64,000 nucleotides of DNA from Rhizobium redzepovicii (GTDB taxonomy: Bacteria; Pseudomonadota; Alphaproteobacteria; Rhizobiales; Rhizobiaceae): assembly GCF_019793435.1 (NCBI RefSeq), contig NZ_JAILYH010000011.1:62001-126000 (forward strand), given 5' to 3'. This document shows, piece by piece, positions 26,475 to 36,058 of the stretch; the first letter of the stretch is position 1, and each line of letters opens with the position of its first letter. The translations under genes were made by a program, and so were the position numbers. The notes under the pieces were generated by a model, which did not search any database, had not been told where the DNA came from, and worked only from the letters and a program-made list of their open reading frames with translations.

Positions 26475-26509
26475 GTTACCATCGATAATTGCACACTATC
26501 GATGGTAAC
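26475..26509. promoter_or_regulatory. Perfect 13-bp inverted repeat between spoVR and the cyclase gene
   Basis: GTTACCATCGATA and its exact complement surround the loop ATTGCACAC. It lies about 110 bases upstream of the cyclase start and 28 bases after the SpoVR stop. No T-run follows, so an operator or processing site is as likely as a terminator. Confidence 0.55.
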
Positions 26510-26536
26510 AAGCACGGCCTGGAGAAAGATCGATGA

Positions 26537-28087
26537 TCATTGAACGATCTTGCGCGGGCTCGCCGTGTGCTCTCTCGCCACGCTGTTCGAACTATCGATT
26601 TCCTGAAGCAACACGTCGTAGCCCCAGAGATCGGCGAGGTGCTGCAGGACAGCCCTCGTGTCGGCTTCCTGGAGATAGCTGCCGCTCATCATGATATGTT
26701 GCAGCAGCAGGCGGCGGTCACCCGCGAGGTCGACATCGACGATATCGATTGCCGGATCGGTCCAGCCGATATCGTATTCGCGGGAAAGCTGGCGGCGGAT
26801 GCGCAGATATCCGCGCTCATTGTGGATCGCCGAAACCAGCACACCCTCGGTCTGTTCCGGATCGTCGTAGAGGTGGAACAGCCGCAACTGGCGGATCAGG
26901 TTCGGGCTGAGGAATTGACTGATGAAACTCTCGTCCCGGTAATTGGCCCAGATGTCGCGCAGGACAGACATCGCATCGCCGCGGCCGGCGATATCGGGAA
27001 ACCATGCGCGGTCTTCGTCCGCCGGCTTCGTGACGATCCTCTCGATATCCTGCATCATCGCAAAACCGAGCGCATAGGGGTTGAAGCCCGAGAACCGGCG
27101 ATCATCGTAGCTCGGCTGGAACACGACGTTGGAGTGCGACTTCAAGAATTCGAGAAAGTTTCCGTCGCTGATCTGCCCCCGCTCGTGAAGCCGGTTCATG
27201 ATCTGGTAATGGACGAAGGTCGCAGTCCCCTCATTCATCACCTTGGTCTGCCGCTGGGGATGGAAATATTGGGCGACATGGCGGACGATGCGAAGGATCT
27301 CACGCTGCCAAGGCTGCAGCCGCGGCGCAGTTTTCTCAAGAAAATAGAGGATGTTGTCCTGCGGAAGACCCAGTGCAGCGCGGCGCTTTTCCAAGCCGCC
27401 GTCGCTCGTCTTCTTGGCCTTGCCGACCGGAACCGTACGCCACAGATCGTTGAACATCTGCTCCTCGTGGGCACGGCGCTCCTGCTGCCGCTTCTCCTCC
27501 TGGCGAAGGTCGATGGTGGTCTTGCCCGCATAGCGATGCACCCCGTGCGACATCAGCGCATGCGCCGCATCGAGCGTCCGCTCGACGGCCGTCTCGCCGT
27601 AACGCTCTTCGCAGCGGGTGATATAACCTTTGGCGAAATCGAGGTAATCGAGGATCCCTTCCGCATCGGTCCAAAGCTTGAAGAGATAGTTGTTCTTGAA
27701 GAAATGATTGTGGCCGAAAGCCGCGTGCGCGGTGACGAGCGTTTGCATCGTCGCCGTATTCTCCTCCATCAGATAGGAGATGCAGGGAGAGCTGTTGATG
27801 ACGATCTCATAGGCGAGGTCGCGCATACCGCGGCGGTAGAAGGCTTCGTGATGCGCGAAGTGTTTGCCGAACGACCAGTGGCGGTAAAACAGCGGCATGC
27901 CGGTCGAGGAGTAGGCATCGAGCATCTGCTCCGAGGTGATGACTTCGATCTGGTTCGGATAGACGTCGAGGCCGAGTTCGCCGAGCGCGATTTCCTCGCA
28001 GGCGTCGTGGATGCGCTGGAGCGTCGAAAAGTCCCAGTCGGCCCCCTCGAACAACAGCCGCTCTCTTGGCCTCATCGTCGTATTCAT
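26537..28087 (-). CDS. SpoVR family protein (YcgB)
   Basis: A 516-residue cytosolic protein matching SpoVR/YcgB: LLFEGADWDFSTLQRIHDACEEIA at the start, YPNQIEVITSEQMLDAYSS, and NEGTATFVHYQIMNRLHERG in the middle. Function is unknown; in Escherichia coli the homologue ycgB is part of the RpoS stress regulon. Its start overlaps the DUF444 gene stop by four bases, giving the three-gene operon prkA-yeaH-spoVR. A leftover HWSFGKHF motif and many conserved His/Glu residues are in place, so it appears intact. Confidence 0.92.
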   Translation of the reverse strand: MNTTMRPRERLLFEGADWDFSTLQRIHDACEEIALGELGLDVYPNQIEVITSEQMLDAYSSTGMPLFYRHWSFGKHFAHHEAFYRRGMRDLAYEIVINSSPCISYLMEENTATMQTLVTAHAAFGHNHFFKNNYLFKLWTDAEGILDYLDFAKGYITRCEERYGETAVERTLDAAHALMSHGVHRYAGKTTIDLRQEEKRQQERRAHEEQMFNDLWRTVPVGKAKKTSDGGLEKRRAALGLPQDNILYFLEKTAPRLQPWQREILRIVRHVAQYFHPQRQTKVMNEGTATFVHYQIMNRLHERGQISDGNFLEFLKSHSNVVFQPSYDDRRFSGFNPYALGFAMMQDIERIVTKPADEDRAWFPDIAGRGDAMSVLRDIWANYRDESFISQFLSPNLIRQLRLFHLYDDPEQTEGVLVSAIHNERGYLRIRRQLSREYDIGWTDPAIDIVDVDLAGDRRLLLQHIMMSGSYLQEADTRAVLQHLADLWGYDVLLQEIDSSNSVAREHTASPRKIVQ

Positions 28088-29358
28088 GGCGTCACCCTCG
28101 ACTGTGCGTCACGCTTCTGGAAGAGATCGTGGAAAACCGGGAATATTTCGCTTCGCCGGCAGACCTTGCGCATCGAAAGCGGCAGCAGCTCGGAGCGGAT
28201 CCCGTCATAGAGCATCCATAGCGGTGAACGCGATACCGAAGAGTCACCGCCTTCTTCGCCGACTTCGATATAGGCGAAATACTGGCACAGCGGCAAAATC
28301 TCGCGCAGCAGCTGCCCGCTCAGGTTTCCGTCCGAATGGGCGTTGTCGCCGTCCGAGGCCTGGGCGCCATAGATGTTCCACTCTGCCGGATCGAAACGCG
28401 CCGCGATGATGCCGCGCATGGCCGCAAGGGCGCTGGAAACCAGCGTGCCGCCGGTCGCCGGACCATAGAAGAAGGTTTCCTCGTCGACTTCCTCGGCCTT
28501 GTCGGTATGGCGGATGAAGACGATCTCGACCTTCTTGTAGCGCTTCGACAGGAAGAGATAGAGCAACAGGTAGAACCGTTTCGCAAGGTCCTTCATGTGT
28601 TCCGACATCGAGCCGGAGACGTCCATAAGGCAGAACATCACCGCTTTGGCCACGGGTTTCGGCTCGTTCTCGAAACGGCGGTACCGTACATCCAGCGGAT
28701 CGATATAGGGAATGCGGCGGCTTTTTTCCGTGAGGGATTTGAGTTTCGCCTCGAGCGCTAGGCGGCTCTCGTCGTCTTCGCATTCTACGATCTGCCGCTG
28801 CAGCGCTTCGATCTCTTCGCGGCGCGGCCGGTGAAGCGCGACGCGGCGCATCATCGCTAGCCGCGTCGTGCGGCCAACGGCAATGTTGGACGGCGATCCG
28901 GACACGGAATAGCCGGCCCGCAGCGGCGTTTCCTCTTCGGTTTCGGCTAGACGCCGTTTGGCAAGATCGGGCAGTTCCAGGTCGTCGAGGAATACGTCGA
29001 GGAATTCCTCGCGCGTCAGCACGAAACGGAAACCGTCCTCACCATCGCCCTCGCCCGCATCTTTTGGCTTGCCACCCCTGCCGCCCGGCGGGCGCGGAAT
29101 GATATCGCCTTCGACGAACGCTCTGTTTCCCGGCAGGATGTGATCGGCGGTGCCGCCCTCGCCTTTGCGAAGGCTCGGTTCGGCCATTCCGTCGATCGGC
29201 AGGCTGATCTCCCCGCCGTCGAGTACATCGCGGATGTTGCGGTTTTGCAGAGAACGTTTGACCGCCTGCTGCACGGCGCCTTTCATGCGCCGAAGAAACC
29301 GTTGCCGATTTTCCAGACTTTTACCGCGCGGATTTAGCCGACGGTCGACAATGTGCAT
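28084..29358 (-). CDS. YeaH/YhbH family protein (DUF444)
   Basis: A 424-residue protein. IVDRRLNPRGKSLENRQRFLRR opens the family; a von Willebrand A-like domain lies in the C-terminal half, with AVMFCLMDVSGSMSEHMKDLAKRF carrying the metal-site DxSxS motif and FFYGPATGGTLVSSALAAM further on. In E. coli yeaH sits downstream of yeaG (prkA), and the pair adapts cells to starvation. The gap to prkA is 12 bases, and the next gene overlaps. It probably acts with the PrkA AAA kinase, as VWA proteins often do. Confidence 0.92.
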   Translation of the reverse strand: MHIVDRRLNPRGKSLENRQRFLRRMKGAVQQAVKRSLQNRNIRDVLDGGEISLPIDGMAEPSLRKGEGGTADHILPGNRAFVEGDIIPRPPGGRGGKPKDAGEGDGEDGFRFVLTREEFLDVFLDDLELPDLAKRRLAETEEETPLRAGYSVSGSPSNIAVGRTTRLAMMRRVALHRPRREEIEALQRQIVECEDDESRLALEAKLKSLTEKSRRIPYIDPLDVRYRRFENEPKPVAKAVMFCLMDVSGSMSEHMKDLAKRFYLLLYLFLSKRYKKVEIVFIRHTDKAEEVDEETFFYGPATGGTLVSSALAAMRGIIAARFDPAEWNIYGAQASDGDNAHSDGNLSGQLLREILPLCQYFAYIEVGEEGGDSSVSRSPLWMLYDGIRSELLPLSMRKVCRRSEIFPVFHDLFQKRDAQSRVTP

Positions 29359-29370
29359 GGTGGCTCCGCA

Positions 29371-31314
29371 TTAACTTGCCTGTTTGACGCGCATGTACCA
29401 TTCGACGAGGCGCCGAACCTGCCTCTCCGTGTAACCCCGCGCGGCCATGCGCGAGACGAATTCGCTGTGCTTCTTTTCTGTTTCCGAATCCTTCTTCGAT
29501 CCGAAGGAAATGACCGGCAAAAGATCCTCGACCTGCGAGAACATACGCTTCTCGATCACTTCCCGGATCTTCTCGTAGCTCGTCCAAGACGGATTTTTTC
29601 CGCCGTTGGCTGCCCGCGACCTCAACGAGAATTTGACGATTTCGTTGCGGAAATCCTTCGGATTGGCAATTCCCGCCGGCTTTTCGATTTTCGTCAGTTC
29701 CTGGTTGAGGAGCTCGCGATCGAGAAGCTGACCGGTATCGGGATCCTTGAAGTCCACGTCTTCGATCCAGGCATCGGCATAGTCGACATAGCGGTCGAAC
29801 AGGTTCTGTCCGTAGTCCGCATAGGATTCAAGATAAGCCTTCTGAATCTCATTGCCAATGAACTCTGCGTAGCGTGGCGCAAGATCGGCCTTGATGAATT
29901 CCAGATAGCGCTTCTCGACATCGTCGGAAAACTGCTCGCGGCGGATCGCCTGTTCCAGCACATACATCAGATGCACAGGGTCGGCGCCGATATCCGTGGT
30001 GTCGTGATTGAAGGTGGAGGCGAGCACCTTGAAGGCAAAGCGTGTCGATATGCCGTCCATGCCCTCGTCGATGCCGGCCGCATCCCGGTATTCCTGAACG
30101 CTGCGGGCGCGCGGATCGGTTTCTTTCAGGCTCTCGCCGTCATAAGTGCGCATCTTCGAGAAGAATGTCGAGTTCTCATGCTTGCGCAGGCGTGAAAGCA
30201 CCGAAAAACGGGCCAGCATTTCGAGCGTTGCCGGAGCGCACGGCGTATCCGCGAGTTCCGACCCTTCGATCAGTTTCTCGTAGATCTTTTGCTCTTCCAT
30301 CACCCGGAGGCAATAGGGCACCTTGATCACACAGATGCGGTCGATGAAGGCCTCATTGTTCTTGTTGGCCTTGAAGGTCTGCCACTCCGCTTCGTTCGAA
30401 TGTGCGAGGACGATGCCGGAGAAGGGTATGGCGCCGATATTTTCGGAGCCGATGTAATTGCCCTCCTGCGTCGCCGTCAGCAGCGGATGCAGCATCTTGA
30501 TCGGTGCCTTGAACATTTCGACGAATTCAAGCACGCCCTGATTGGCGCGGTTGAGCCCGCCCGAATAGCTGTAGGCATCGGGATCGTTCTGGGAGTAGGT
30601 CTCAAGCTTGCGGATGTCGACCTTGCCGACCAGCGACGAGATATCCTGATTGTTCTCGTCTCCGGGCTCGGTCTTGGCGATGGCGATCTGGCGCAATCGC
30701 GAAGGCTGAATTCTGACGACGCGGAAGCGGGAAATGTCGCCGCCGAAGTCGTCGAGCCGCTTCAGGCACCACGGGCTCATCAGCCCGTTCAGGCGCCGCA
30801 GCGGGATGCCGTATTGCTCTTGGAGCAGCGACCCCATCGTCTCCGGATCGAAGAGGTTGAGCGGGCTTTCGAAAACAGGGCTGATTTCGTCGCCCGCCTT
30901 CAGCACGTAGATCGGATGAACCTCCATCAGCAGCTTCAGCCGCTCCGCCAAGGACGACTTGCCGCCGCCGACCGGGCCGAGGAGGTAGAGGATCTGCTTG
31001 CGCTCCTCGAGCCCCTGTGCCGCGTGACGGAAGAAGGAAACGATGCGTTCGATCGTCTCTTCCATGCCGTGGAAACCGGCAAAGGCCGGGTAGATCCGGA
31101 TGGTCCTGTTCATGAAGATTCGGCCAAGCCGCGCATCTCTCGCAGTGTCGACCATCTGCGGCTCGCCAATCGCGGCGAGCAGGCGCTCGGTCGCATTGGC
31201 ATAGGCGATCGGGTCTTTTTTGCAGAGATCGAGATACTCAGCCACCGACATATCGGTTTCGCGGCGCGCTTCGTAACTGCGCGTAAACGCATCGAATACG
31301 GATTCGTTCAGCAT
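29371..31314 (-). CDS. prkA: PrkA family serine protein kinase (YeaG)
   Basis: A 647-residue protein. An AAA-type ATPase module has Walker A GPVGGGKSSLAERL (about residues 103-116) and a sensor region; the C-terminal half is the PrkA kinase-like domain. MLNESVFDAFTRSYEARRETDMS at 31314 is taken as start because GGAGG lies four bases upstream; a longer frame would add eleven residues. It heads the operon prkA-DUF444-spoVR. In enteric bacteria this set responds to nitrogen starvation and stationary phase. A GGAAC-N18-GTT element lies 40-70 bases upstream. Confidence 0.93.
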   Translation of the reverse strand: MLNESVFDAFTRSYEARRETDMSVAEYLDLCKKDPIAYANATERLLAAIGEPQMVDTARDARLGRIFMNRTIRIYPAFAGFHGMEETIERIVSFFRHAAQGLEERKQILYLLGPVGGGKSSLAERLKLLMEVHPIYVLKAGDEISPVFESPLNLFDPETMGSLLQEQYGIPLRRLNGLMSPWCLKRLDDFGGDISRFRVVRIQPSRLRQIAIAKTEPGDENNQDISSLVGKVDIRKLETYSQNDPDAYSYSGGLNRANQGVLEFVEMFKAPIKMLHPLLTATQEGNYIGSENIGAIPFSGIVLAHSNEAEWQTFKANKNNEAFIDRICVIKVPYCLRVMEEQKIYEKLIEGSELADTPCAPATLEMLARFSVLSRLRKHENSTFFSKMRTYDGESLKETDPRARSVQEYRDAAGIDEGMDGISTRFAFKVLASTFNHDTTDIGADPVHLMYVLEQAIRREQFSDDVEKRYLEFIKADLAPRYAEFIGNEIQKAYLESYADYGQNLFDRYVDYADAWIEDVDFKDPDTGQLLDRELLNQELTKIEKPAGIANPKDFRNEIVKFSLRSRAANGGKNPSWTSYEKIREVIEKRMFSQVEDLLPVISFGSKKDSETEKKHSEFVSRMAARGYTERQVRRLVEWYMRVKQAS

Positions 31315-31355
31315 GGGCCCTCCAGTAAGGTTCTGCCGCAGGCTCAAAGTCGTAT

Positions 31356-31381
31356 AACCATCGAGATGGCTACGACGTTCC
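31356..31381 (-). promoter_or_regulatory. Possible EcfG (general stress sigma) promoter of prkA operon
   Basis: On the minus strand GGAAC (31381-31377) is followed after 18 bases by GTT (31358-31356), close to the alphaproteobacterial EcfG/RpoE2 consensus GGAAC-N16/17-CGTT. It is 42 bases from the prkA start. The C of CGTT is G here. Confidence 0.4.
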
Positions 31382-31721
31382 TAAGAATCAATAATTTCGT
31401 AGCTATATTCGACGCTCACCGGCTGTTTCTTGCAACGCACAAAAACGTGCATGCACCGGTTATTTTTACTCTACGAAACTGTTTCTCATTATAGTTGAAA
31501 AAAGCACCCGTGCGGTATCAGCACATTTCGCGACGTGACAGAAAGATGAAAAGGGTGTGCAATGTCGCCCGTGATTCGAGTTCCGGAAAAATCGACGATT
31601 GGCAGCCAAATCTGCACAGAGTCGGTGCTGGACAGCATGTGCCGGTTGGCGCCCGACATGGCGGAAACGGCCGCATGCCGGCCGTGAGCCAAGCGTTCGA
31701 ATCATTCGCCGCCAGCACAAT
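31382..31721. other. Non-coding gap upstream of prkA
   Basis: About 340 bases, AT-rich near 31385-31500 as expected for promoter DNA. I see no gene, RNA or repeat in it beyond short open frames without supporting features. Confidence 0.5.
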
Positions 31722-32198
31722 TCAGCCGTTGAATGCCTTCTCCAGCCCGGCGACATCGATCTTGACCATGCCGAGCATCACCTCGGTCACGCGCCTGGCC
31801 CGCTCGCGGTCGCCGTGGTCGATCATCTCGGAAAGCATGCGCGGCACGATCTGCCAGGATAGGCCCCAGCGATCTTTCAGCCAGCCGCAGGCCTCCGGCG
31901 TGCCGCCATTGGCGAGGAATGCTTCCCAGACCCGATCGATCTCGGCCTGGCTTTCCAAGAGGATCGCGATCGAGAAGGAATGGTTGAAGCTATCGAGCGG
32001 ACCCGCCTTCATCGCCAGGAAGGCCTGATTGCCGAGCGTGAACTCGATCAGCTCGACGCTGCCGGGAGGCCCGCTCGGCGTTTCCGCCGGAAGAATGGTC
32101 GTGCGGCCAACCCTGGAATCCGGGATTATGGACACATAGAATTCGACGGCTTCGCGCGCTTCCTGCGCGAACCAGAGATTTGAAACGACCTTCGCCAT
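31722..32198 (-). CDS. VOC family protein (PhnB/3-demethylubiquinone methyltransferase-like)
   Basis: A 158-residue glyoxalase-fold protein. MAKVVSNLWFAQEAREAVEFYVSI opens it; FTLGNQAFLAMKAGPLDSFNHSFS and WLKDRWGLSWQIVP are hallmarks of the PhnB-like group. ATG 32198 has GGAGG six bases upstream. Despite old annotations as a methyltransferase, these proteins lack a SAM fold; the true role is unknown. It is convergent with nothing and stands alone, divergent from the helicase gene. Confidence 0.88.
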   Translation of the reverse strand: MAKVVSNLWFAQEAREAVEFYVSIIPDSRVGRTTILPAETPSGPPGSVELIEFTLGNQAFLAMKAGPLDSFNHSFSIAILLESQAEIDRVWEAFLANGGTPEACGWLKDRWGLSWQIVPRMLSEMIDHGDRERARRVTEVMLGMVKIDVAGLEKAFNG

Positions 32199-32425
32199 GA
32201 TGCAGCCTCCTTGTTGACGGTAGACCCGGACGATTGTCCGATGATCCAAGGACGCCCCGCCGACGCGGTTTCCGACAAGTGCGGCTGAAATTTTCCGTCG
32301 GGTTGCCTCTGTCCTATCAAGCAGCCTTGCCGCCATGCGTAAACCCCTTGGGATAGCGGCGGCTTGGGAATGAAAGCAGAACATCTTTTCTGGTCTTTCC
32401 TTCCCGAATCACTACATTACGCGCC

Positions 32426-34903
32426 ATGAGCAATAGTTTCGACGATATTCCCTTCTTCGACGAAGAGCCGAGCGAGATGGCGCGCAAGCCGCAGCCGCCT
32501 GCCGCGCCCGCCGGAAGGGCGCCCGCCACCGGTGGCATTGCCGCCCGCGCCATGGCCGCCCGCGACGGCGGCAGCCGGCCGGATTATCTCTCCGGGCTGA
32601 ACCCCGAACAGACCGAAGCCGTCGAAACCCTGGAAGGCCCGGTCCTCGTGCTTGCGGGCGCCGGCACCGGCAAGACTCGCGTGCTGACAACTCGCATCGC
32701 ACATATCCTCAATACCGGCCGCGCCTTCCCCTCGCAGATCCTCGCCGTCACCTTCACCAATAAGGCGGCCCGCGAGATGAAGGAGCGCATCGCGTTGCTC
32801 GTCGGTGGCGCCGTCGAAGGCATGCCCTGGCTCGGCACCTTCCATTCTATCGGCGTCAAACTTCTGCGCCGCCACGGCGAGCTCGTCGGCCTGCGCTCCG
32901 ATTTCACCATTCTCGATACCGACGACGTCGTCCGCCTGATCAAGCAGCTGATCCAGGCCGAAGGCCTCGACGACAAGCGCTGGCCGGCCAAGCAGTTCGC
33001 CGGCATGATCGACACCTGGAAGAACAAGGGTCTCGGCCCCGCCGATATCCCTGAGGGTGACGCGCGCGCCTTCGCCAACGGCCGCGGCCGCGATCTCTAT
33101 TTCGCCTATCAGGCGCGCCTGACGACGCTGAACGCCTGCGACTTCGGCGACCTGCTGATGCATCCTATCGCGATCTTCCGCAAGAACCCCGATCTTCTGA
33201 AGGAATATCACGGCCGCTTCCGCTATATCCTCGTCGACGAGTACCAGGACACCAACACCGCTCAATATATGTGGCTCCGGCTCCTCGCCCAGCGCGCCAA
33301 GGGCGAGCCGCAGAACGTCTGCTGCGTCGGCGACGACGACCAGTCGATCTATGGCTGGCGCGGCGCCGAGGTCGACAACATCCTGCGCTTCGAGAAGGAT
33401 TTCCCCGGCGCCAAAGTCATCAAGCTCGAGCGCAACTACCGCTCGACCGAACATATCCTCGGTGCCGCTGCCCATCTGATCGCCCATAATGAAGGGCGGC
33501 TCGGCAAGACACTGTTCACCGACCGCTCCGATCCGGACGACGTCAAGGTGCAGGTGCACGCCTCCTGGGATTCGGAGGAGGAAGCCCGCGCCATCGGCGA
33601 GGAAATCGAGCAGCTTCAGCGCGGCAAGCATCTGCTCAACGACATGGCGATTCTCGTGCGCGCCTCCTTCCAGATGCGCGAATTCGAAGACCGCTTCGTC
33701 ACCCTTGGCCTCAACTATCGCGTCATCGGCGGCCCGCGCTTTTACGAGCGCCTGGAGATCCGCGACGCCATGGCCTATTTCCGCCTGGTCGCTCAAGCCT
33801 CCGATGACCTCGCCTTCGAGCGCATCATCAACACGCCGAAGCGGGGCCTCGGCGACACGACGGTGCGCGCGCTGCACGACTATGCGCGAGCCCGCGATAT
33901 CCCCATGCTTGCGGCCGCCGCCGACATCATCGAAACGGATGAGCTGAAGCCGAAAGCGCGAAAAGCCCTCTTCGACGTGATTCAATCTTTCCGCCGATGG
34001 CAGGAACTGCTTGAAAACACACCGCATACCGAACTTGCCGAGCAGATCCTCGAAGAGTCCGGCTATACCGACATGTGGAAGAACGATAAGAGCGCCGAAG
34101 CGCCCGGCCGCCTAGAGAACCTCAAGGAACTGATCCGCTCGATGGAAAGCTTCGAGTCGATGCGCGGCTTTCTCGAACACGTCTCTCTCGTCATGGATGC
34201 CGAGACCAACGAGAACCTCGATGCCGTCTCGATCATGACGCTGCATTCGGCCAAGGGCCTCGAGTTCGACACCGTCTTCCTGCCCGGCTGGGAGGAAGGC
34301 CTCTTTCCGCATCAGCGCTCGCTCGATGAAAGCGGCCGCGCCGGCCTGGAGGAGGAACGCCGCCTCGCCTATGTCGGCATCACCCGTGCCAAGCACCGCT
34401 GCCACATCTGGTTCGTCTCCAACCGCCGTATCCACGGCCTCTGGCAATCAACCCTGCCCTCGCGTTTCCTCGACGAGCTGCCGGAAACCCATGTCGAGGT
34501 TGCCGAAATGGAGCAGAGCTATGGCGGTTACGCCCGCGGCGGCTACGGCCAATCCCGCTTCGACAAGGCGGAGCCCTTTGCCAATTCCTATTCCACGCCC
34601 GGCTGGAAACGCGCCCAGGCCAACAAGACCGATGCCACGCGCGACAATTGGGGCAGCCGCTCCGGCCACGCCGTCGAACGTATCGGCTATGGCGAAAGCG
34701 GCCCGAAGGGACGCACGATCGAAGGCGAGCTGGTGGCAAAATCCACCTCGTCGGAGCCTTCGCGTTTCACCCTCGGCGACCGCGTGTTCCACCTGAAATT
34801 CGGCAACGGCAACATCACCGGCATCGAAGGCAACAAGCTGACGATCGAGTTCGACCGAGCCGGGCAGAAGCGGGTGCTGGACGGGTTCGTCGAGCGCGTG
34901 TGA
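32426..34903 (+). CDS. uvrD: UvrD/PcrA-type superfamily 1 DNA helicase
   Basis: An 825-residue helicase. A poorly conserved, alanine-rich 50-residue head precedes the motor: LNPEQTEAVETLEGPVLVLA, Walker A AGAGTGKT (77-84), motif Ia TFTNKAAREMKER, Walker B ILVDEYQDTN, motif III GDDDQSIYGWRGA, motif IV LERNYRSTEHIL, motif V TLHSAKGLEFDTVFLPG and VI EERRLAYVGITRAKHR. It unwinds DNA 3' to 5' in nucleotide-excision and mismatch repair. The C-terminus ends in a Tudor-like element (LGDRVFHLKFGNGNITGIEGNKLTI), as in PcrA, where it contacts RNA polymerase. Confidence 0.93.
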   Translation: MSNSFDDIPFFDEEPSEMARKPQPPAAPAGRAPATGGIAARAMAARDGGSRPDYLSGLNPEQTEAVETLEGPVLVLAGAGTGKTRVLTTRIAHILNTGRAFPSQILAVTFTNKAAREMKERIALLVGGAVEGMPWLGTFHSIGVKLLRRHGELVGLRSDFTILDTDDVVRLIKQLIQAEGLDDKRWPAKQFAGMIDTWKNKGLGPADIPEGDARAFANGRGRDLYFAYQARLTTLNACDFGDLLMHPIAIFRKNPDLLKEYHGRFRYILVDEYQDTNTAQYMWLRLLAQRAKGEPQNVCCVGDDDQSIYGWRGAEVDNILRFEKDFPGAKVIKLERNYRSTEHILGAAAHLIAHNEGRLGKTLFTDRSDPDDVKVQVHASWDSEEEARAIGEEIEQLQRGKHLLNDMAILVRASFQMREFEDRFVTLGLNYRVIGGPRFYERLEIRDAMAYFRLVAQASDDLAFERIINTPKRGLGDTTVRALHDYARARDIPMLAAAADIIETDELKPKARKALFDVIQSFRRWQELLENTPHTELAEQILEESGYTDMWKNDKSAEAPGRLENLKELIRSMESFESMRGFLEHVSLVMDAETNENLDAVSIMTLHSAKGLEFDTVFLPGWEEGLFPHQRSLDESGRAGLEEERRLAYVGITRAKHRCHIWFVSNRRIHGLWQSTLPSRFLDELPETHVEVAEMEQSYGGYARGGYGQSRFDKAEPFANSYSTPGWKRAQANKTDATRDNWGSRSGHAVERIGYGESGPKGRTIEGELVAKSTSSEPSRFTLGDRVFHLKFGNGNITGIEGNKLTIEFDRAGQKRVLDGFVERV

Positions 34904-34931
34904 TAATCACCTCTGCGCGACGCAAGACCCT

Positions 34932-35279
34932 TTACCCGAGCATCCGCATGCTGCCGAGCCCGAGAATATCGTTCATCAAGGCGATGCCCATCCCGATGGC
35001 CACGATCGACAATCCGATCAAGAAAAGTCGGCGCGACCGGTCATATTTGACGGCAAGCAGCGAGTCCCGCGCCAAGAGATCGGCAAACACCTTCACCTGA
35101 ATAGCGATGCCGACGGTCAGGAACGACATCGGCAGCAGATCGACGCGGCTCCAGTTATTGGGATTGGAAACCCAGAGACTGATGAAATTGAGAGAGAAAC
35201 CGAGGATGATCCCGGTCGCCGTCAGCGACCCGTTGCGGAACGTCGCATCGATCTTCTCGTTCGGCTCTGACTCGGACAT
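34932..35279 (-). CDS. Small three-helix membrane protein, unknown function
   Basis: A 115-residue protein beginning MSESEPNEKIDATFRNGSLT. Hydrophobic segments fall at about 20-37 (TGIILGFSLNFISLWV), 46-68 (LLPMSFLTVGIAIQVKVFADLL) and 84-106 (FLIGLSIVAIGMGIALMNDI). The ATG at 35279 begins the plausible coding part; a longer upstream frame is arginine-rich and unlikely. I do not recognise the family. It is convergent with uvrD, with a gap of 28 bases. Confidence 0.6.
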   Translation of the reverse strand: MSESEPNEKIDATFRNGSLTATGIILGFSLNFISLWVSNPNNWSRVDLLPMSFLTVGIAIQVKVFADLLARDSLLAVKYDRSRRLFLIGLSIVAIGMGIALMNDILGLGSMRMLG

Positions 35280-35554
35280 GGTTTCGCTTCCGGCTTGGGT
35301 CTGAGCAAGAAAGGCAGAAATTGCGGCCGGGAGCAAGATCGGCCTCGCATCGCGCTTCCGCGCCCGGTGCAGAACTCCATCCGATCGAACCCATCTGTCT
35401 ACAAAAACACAATAATTCCAAAAAGATATCTTTGGTAACCGAAAAGTTAACGTGTCAAAACGTCGCTTTGACGCTTGGCGCAAATCAGCTTAGCCCGGAA
35501 CCTGCCCGTCCATGAAAGGCGGGCTTCACGACGAACTTTTCGAAGGAGGTTCAA

Positions 35555-36058
35555 GTGACCAGCGTTTCATCTCTCGGCAGCACATTATCCCAGTACCAGT
35601 CTCCGCTTTCCAGCCTCGACAAGAATGGTGACGGCGTCGTTTCGGCGGACGAACTCGCCGCCGCGTCGCAGTCCTCGTCATCCGGCGCGGCTGCGACATC
35701 AGCCGACGGTGACGACAGCAGCGCCGATATCGTCAAGAAGATCACCGCCGACATCCTGTCGCTGATGCTGTCCCTGCAAAAGACCGATGACAGCGACGAT
35801 CAGGCTGATGGCAGCGATCAGAGCGACGACACCTCCAAGGGCGTTTTTGCCGCGATGGATAGCAATGGCGACGGCAAGTTGACCGAAGCCGAATTCCTCG
35901 CCGCTGATCCGAACAAGATCAGCACCTCAGGCGACAGCGATCCGCTGCTCACCAAAGTGCTGAGCGACATGCAGACGGCCCTCCAAGCCCATCGCAATAC
36001 CTATGGCGCATCCCCTGCGGCAAGTGATTCCGTAGCCGACGCCGTGACCGCGGCATAG
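35555..36058 (+). CDS. EF-hand calcium-binding protein
   Basis: A 167-residue acidic protein with two canonical EF-hand loops: DKNGDGVVSADE (residues 22-33) and DSNGDGKLTEAE (about 101-112), each with the Asp-x-Asn/Asp-x-Asp pattern and the twelfth-position Glu. A serine-, aspartate-rich segment (about 38-95) separates them. The start is GTG 35555 with an excellent AAGGAGG site. There is no signal peptide; export by another route or a cytosolic calcium role is open. R. etli has a secreted EF-hand protein, calsymin, but this one is much shorter and different in plan. Confidence 0.82.
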   Translation: MTSVSSLGSTLSQYQSPLSSLDKNGDGVVSADELAAASQSSSSGAAATSADGDDSSADIVKKITADILSLMLSLQKTDDSDDQADGSDQSDDTSKGVFAAMDSNGDGKLTEAEFLAADPNKISTSGDSDPLLTKVLSDMQTALQAHRNTYGASPAASDSVADAVTAA

